Source: CAYNRA01 sp046293395 (GTDB lineage Bacteria > Bacteroidota > Bacteroidia > Cytophagales > Spirosomataceae). Taken from it: a DNA stretch of 64,000 nt. Position 1 is the first letter of the stretch, and each line of letters starts with the position of its first letter. The position numbers and the translations under genes are program-made. Below the pieces are notes generated by a model that had not been told where the DNA came from, did not search any database, and was given only the letters and a program-made list of their open reading frames with translations. This document shows, piece after piece, positions 61,261-64,000 of the stretch. The stretch covers positions 930,001-994,000 of the forward strand of contig JBKBOU010000001.1 of assembly GCA_046293395.1 (NCBI GenBank). The letters run 5' to 3'.

Positions 61261-62132
61261 AACGAGCATTTATTCAAACACCCGACGGCGTAACCCTCTC
61301 TTATTTAGACTCACAAACACAAGGCCCCGTCGTGCTATTGAGTCATGGATTAACCGCCAATGCACATGCTTTTGACGGACTTGTAGCGGCGGGACTGACC
61401 ACTTTTTGTCGGTTCATATCCGTTGATTTACGGGGTCGTGGTCAAAGTTCACAGCCCGACTCAGGTTATACCATGGCGCACCATGCAGCGGACATCCTCG
61501 CACTTATGGATGCACTTGGTATTGAAAAATGCCATCTTGGTGGTCATTCGTTTGGTGCTTTGCTCACCTTTTATATGGCTTTTCATCATCCAGAAAGAAT
61601 GAATAAATTACTCATTCTGGATGCTGCCGCCAAATTACATCCACAGACAAAAGACATGCTTGTACCTGCTTTGGCACGAATTGGGCAAACGTTTCCGTCT
61701 TTTGATGCGTATTTGGAAAAAATAAAACAAAGCAGCTACCTTACCTTTTGGGACGACGCGATGATGAGTTATTACCAGGCAGACGTTCGGGCAAATGCAG
61801 ATGGAACAATTACCCAACGTTCACAAGCAGCACATATCGAGGAAGCCATTTTAAAAGGTTCATTCGGAGAACCTTGGGTTCAGTACATAGAGAAAATCAC
61901 ACATGCTGCTGTTTTAGTCAATGGAAGTGGGGAATACGGACTTGGAGCGGCATTACTACCCAAAGAATTTGCACTGGAAACCGTCCGAATGATGCAAAAT
62001 TGTAAGTATGAAGAAGTAGAAGGAAACCATCAGACGATGTTGTATGGGCGTGGAGCAGTCCAAATAGTGGAAGCGATTCGGCGATTTATTGATGGAAATG
62101 AATCGTATGCAAGTAAAGACCAAAATGTATAA
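61257..62132 (+). CDS. cytoplasmic alpha/beta hydrolase
   Basis: The 291-residue hydrolase lacks a signal peptide. Core motifs are VVLLSHGLTANAHAFDG, VDLRGRGQSSQPDSGYTMAHH, LGGHSFGALLTFYMAFHHPER (nucleophile Ser) and VEGNHQTMLYGRGA (His). It overlaps the ligase gene by 4 nt, so the two are translationally linked, and it may hydrolyse an ester or thioester inside the cell. A terminator follows. Confidence 0.92.
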   Translation: MKRAFIQTPDGVTLSYLDSQTQGPVVLLSHGLTANAHAFDGLVAAGLTTFCRFISVDLRGRGQSSQPDSGYTMAHHAADILALMDALGIEKCHLGGHSFGALLTFYMAFHHPERMNKLLILDAAAKLHPQTKDMLVPALARIGQTFPSFDAYLEKIKQSSYLTFWDDAMMSYYQADVRANADGTITQRSQAAHIEEAILKGSFGEPWVQYIEKITHAAVLVNGSGEYGLGAALLPKEFALETVRMMQNCKYEEVEGNHQTMLYGRGAVQIVEAIRRFIDGNESYASKDQNV

Positions 62133-62173
62133 ATTCAATCCATTACCCGCGTAGAAAAGATTCATATATCCTG

Positions 62174-62206
62174 AAAAGACCTTTATGCACAGTAAAGGTC
62201 TTTTTT
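62174..62206 (+). terminator. terminator of the five-gene locus
   Basis: AAAAGACCTTTA (62174-62185) and TAAAGGTCTTTT (62193-62204) form a perfect 12-bp stem with T run. Confidence 0.88.
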
Positions 62207-62457
62207 GTATTCTTTTTCAACGTGTTCGGAAGCGATGCCATGACGTAACTAATTTCCAAAAAATACCCATCAAATAAGTCAAAGGAAAATAGCAAAAGTT
62301 CAAAAAAATACAAAGAATACTACTATTTTTGCGTATGTTTATGAGTTGGTGAGGACTACATAAATACTCAGTGAATAGTAACTCGCAATCACAAATCTAA
62401 TAAAATCTTTCAACATTCGACATAAAGTTTGTGAACTAAAACACACAGTAATCCTAA
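62207..62457. other. intergenic region before the AT-rich cassette
   Basis: The gap is 325 nt in all (62133-62457). It holds a -7 match, TATTTTTG at 62324-62331, without a good -33 TTG, and then about 125 nt of leader before the next start. Nothing else stands out. Confidence 0.4.
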
Positions 62458-63423
62458 ATGGAAAAACAGGAAAAAGAAAAGGTTTATAATATCAAAATTC
62501 CAGTTTACACCTCTGAACTTGTTGAACAAGGGGCAGATTTGTTCGGTGGTGTGACTCGTAAACACATGATTACTTTTGTTGAGAAAAAAATAAACGCTTA
62601 CAATCAACAATCTCAGAAAGTACAAAGTGATAAACGTAATAAAACGTTTCAGAAAAATATTGATAAAGTTGAGTTTTCGAACCACAACATTGGGGACATT
62701 CCAACCATTTTATTGAAAATCTCTGCCTACAATACAAACTTGTTTGATGGCTATTACGAAACTGACACAAGGAAACAATTTGGCAAGAATGATAAAATTG
62801 GTAGTGACAATAATTATATTTTGATGTATCCTCATATTATGGGATTGAATTCATCTTACTACCAATTCCAATGGATAATTTTAATCTATGAAGACCCAAA
62901 CAAAGAAAATGAAGACATTGTTAGAACAGCAAAATTAGTGCTTGAAAAAATAATTGGCATAAAAACTGCCAATATTAAATTAAAGTCCGTACTTGATGAA
63001 CTTTCTAAAATAAAAATAATACCCGAACTTCAAGTAAAACTAACTTCTATCTCTTACGACCGTAACGATGTTGATGCGAAATATGCTGACTATTGGACAA
63101 GTAGCAAATTAAAGAAAGATAAAGAAGACAAATTTAATAATATGCCATTTGATAATGCAAAAGATCTTATTGACGATAAATCATACCTTGAAGATGGATT
63201 TCAGAGCAAAATAACTCGACTCTTTGTAGGCAAAAAAGAATTTAAAATTACAGAATCATACGCACAAGAAGTAAGCGAAAAATTAAAACAAACGGCTGAG
63301 GAAATATATAATGCAACCAGTCAAATTAGCCAAAATGACTTGGAAAATAACCTATATTTACCTACTTTTATTATTGAAAAATTGAAACCAATAATTGATA
63401 ATTACTTATCTGGTACCCACTGA
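62458..63423 (+). CDS. unrecognised soluble protein, first gene of an AT-rich two-gene cassette
   Basis: The 321-residue protein is Lys- and Asn-rich, with no signal peptide or membrane helix. It shows alternating strands and helices, for example YNIKIPVYTSELVEQGADLF, ILLKISAYNTNLFDGYY and YQFQWIILIYEDP, and ends in a helical part. I do not recognise a family and see no catalytic motif. Codon use looks more AT-rich than the neighbours (judged by eye). It lies 13 nt before a small membrane protein gene. Accessory or defence function is a guess from architecture only. Confidence 0.7.
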   Translation: MEKQEKEKVYNIKIPVYTSELVEQGADLFGGVTRKHMITFVEKKINAYNQQSQKVQSDKRNKTFQKNIDKVEFSNHNIGDIPTILLKISAYNTNLFDGYYETDTRKQFGKNDKIGSDNNYILMYPHIMGLNSSYYQFQWIILIYEDPNKENEDIVRTAKLVLEKIIGIKTANIKLKSVLDELSKIKIIPELQVKLTSISYDRNDVDAKYADYWTSSKLKKDKEDKFNNMPFDNAKDLIDDKSYLEDGFQSKITRLFVGKKEFKITESYAQEVSEKLKQTAEEIYNATSQISQNDLENNLYLPTFIIEKLKPIIDNYLSGTH

Positions 63424-63436
63424 CTATCACAGTAAC

Positions 63437-63847
63437 ATGAATGATGTTTTAAATGATATTTGTAATTTTCAACTTGTCGTTTTTGGTATTTCTGTTACCA
63501 TATTTACTGTTTTGTACTCTTTCATAATTGCCAAGCGAGATGACATAAAAATTGTAAATGAACAAATAAAATTAGGAAATGATAGTCCAACTATAAAGCA
63601 AAAAGTCGCTTTTTCAATCTCGTATATTAACCAATGGCGTAAAGTAAATTTTCACGTAAAAATCATAATTGTAATATCATTCATTACTTATTTAGCATCA
63701 CTTTTGACTAAAAATTTTTGTATTGATTTAACTTGGAAACATTGGATTTTATTGGCTTTGACTGGACTTTCAGTAGGAATTTTTTTGTATATATCATATT
63801 TGTTAATGATGATTTTCAAGGACTACGAAAAAAATATAACACTTTAA
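63437..63847 (+). CDS. small membrane protein, second gene of the cassette
   Basis: The 136-residue protein has three hydrophobic helices (about residues 8-30, 72-92, 100-127): LVVFGISVTIFTVLYSFIIA, VKIIIVISFITYLASLL and WILLALTGLSVGIFLYISYL. A charged loop separates the first two. The start at 63437 (MNDVLNDICNFQL) avoids overlap with the upstream gene, whose stop is 13 nt before. No family is recognised. A soluble partner plus a small membrane protein is a layout seen in several abortive-infection systems, but also in many unrelated operons. Confidence 0.65.
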   Translation: MNDVLNDICNFQLVVFGISVTIFTVLYSFIIAKRDDIKIVNEQIKLGNDSPTIKQKVAFSISYINQWRKVNFHVKIIIVISFITYLASLLTKNFCIDLTWKHWILLALTGLSVGIFLYISYLLMMIFKDYEKNITL

Positions 63848-63883
63848 TTTTCACCACGTGGACAACTTACTGTTTTTGATAAT

Positions 63884-64000
63884 TTATAGGTTTGCTTCAT
63901 GATACAGTTTACTTGCAATGAACACAATAGCAGATGCAGCTTTCATGGGTTTGTGGTCATGGACTGCTGACGAAAGTAATTCATCAGTAGTTCTATTTTG
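63884..64000 (-). CDS. C-terminal end of a minus-strand gene (runs off the right edge)
   Basis: A frame open from base 64000 ends at a TAA at 63884-63886, giving 38 residues with balanced composition (DELLSSAVHDHKPMKAASAI, ending LYHEANL). It is convergent with the cassette. Family cannot be assigned. It may be a chance frame, but both other minus frames here are broken or poor. Confidence 0.45.
   Translation of the reverse strand, partial: QNRTTDELLSSAVHDHKPMKAASAIVFIASKLYHEANL

Noticed and set aside
62458..63847. Assignment of the AT-rich cassette to the Kiwa defence system
   Set aside because: Sizes are roughly similar (soluble about 320 residues, small membrane protein), but gene order and helix number differ from what I recall, and no DUF4868 motif could be confirmed.
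1..64000. CRISPR arrays, insertion sequences, integrases, prophage and rRNA
   Set aside because: No regularly spaced repeats, transposase-like ORFs, terminal repeats or rRNA segments were seen.

Overview
The window comes from a Bacteroidota (Bacteroidetes) chromosome, most likely Cytophagales or a related order (order is inference). Supporting signs are SusC/SusD pairs, many TonB-dependent receptors with an N-terminal carboxypeptidase-regulatory-like domain, an HYC_CC_PP-type protein, almost no Shine-Dalgarno sequences, and repeated matches to the Bacteroidota promoter (TTG, about 20 nt, TAnnTTTG). No rRNA, IS element, integrase, phage gene or CRISPR array was seen; one tRNA-Gln is present.

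Layout. 1-4.1 kb: 5' end of a phospholipase C/P1-nuclease-like gene, rpsT with two tandem promoters, radC, a secreted TPR protein and dihydroorotase. 4.1-7.1 kb: a cobalamin riboswitch in front of a BtuB-like receptor, then a thioredoxin-fold protein. 7.1-16 kb: housekeeping genes (fatty-acid-hydroxylase-like, tgt, DUF1080 protein, prmC, moxR, greA, fmt, lipoprotein, fabD, tRNA-Gln). Two small transcription units flank greA: a promoter-to-terminator RNA at about 12.1-12.2 kb, and a greA leader with a 14-codon ORF and an intrinsic terminator. 16-22.4 kb: DUF1569, flavin monooxygenase, small membrane protein, methyltransferase, HAD, PatB lyase, YqhD-like dehydrogenase, and a redoxin-like protein without its catalytic cysteine. 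22.4-26 kb: a metal (probably copper) operon of HYC_CC_PP-like protein, TonB receptor, AraC regulator with a CxxC N-terminus, and a periplasmic HMA protein.

26-33 kb: quinone oxidoreductase / sugar kinase / sugar porter operon, an ALDH7-type dehydrogenase, and alanine dehydrogenase divergent from an Lrp/AsnC regulator. 33-46.4 kb: Arg-rich secreted protein, GH29 fucosidase, ddl, DUF885 peptidase, nhaA, acyl-CoA carboxylase beta subunit, an AraC regulator divergent from aldehyde dehydrogenase plus DUF779, a NUDIX hydrolase and a GH113-like lipoprotein. 46.4-51.1 kb: a SusC/SusD pair convergent with the GH113-like gene. 51.6-54.4 kb: aat, then mntH and a divergent MntR/DtxR regulator with a perfect operator-like palindrome between them.

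54.6-62.1 kb: five co-directional genes (Na+/solute symporter, secreted alpha/beta hydrolase, TonB receptor, acyl-CoA ligase, cytoplasmic alpha/beta hydrolase), two junctions being ATGA overlaps. Together they look like a complete route for taking up an ester, hydrolysing it and activating the released acid with CoA; the substrate is unknown, and this is the best candidate here for an undescribed metabolic system. 62.4-63.9 kb: a visibly AT-rich two-gene cassette (unrecognised soluble protein plus a small three-helix membrane protein) of unknown function that could be accessory or defence-related, then the 3' end of a minus-strand gene.

All coordinates, repeats and motifs were read by eye; no database search was run.
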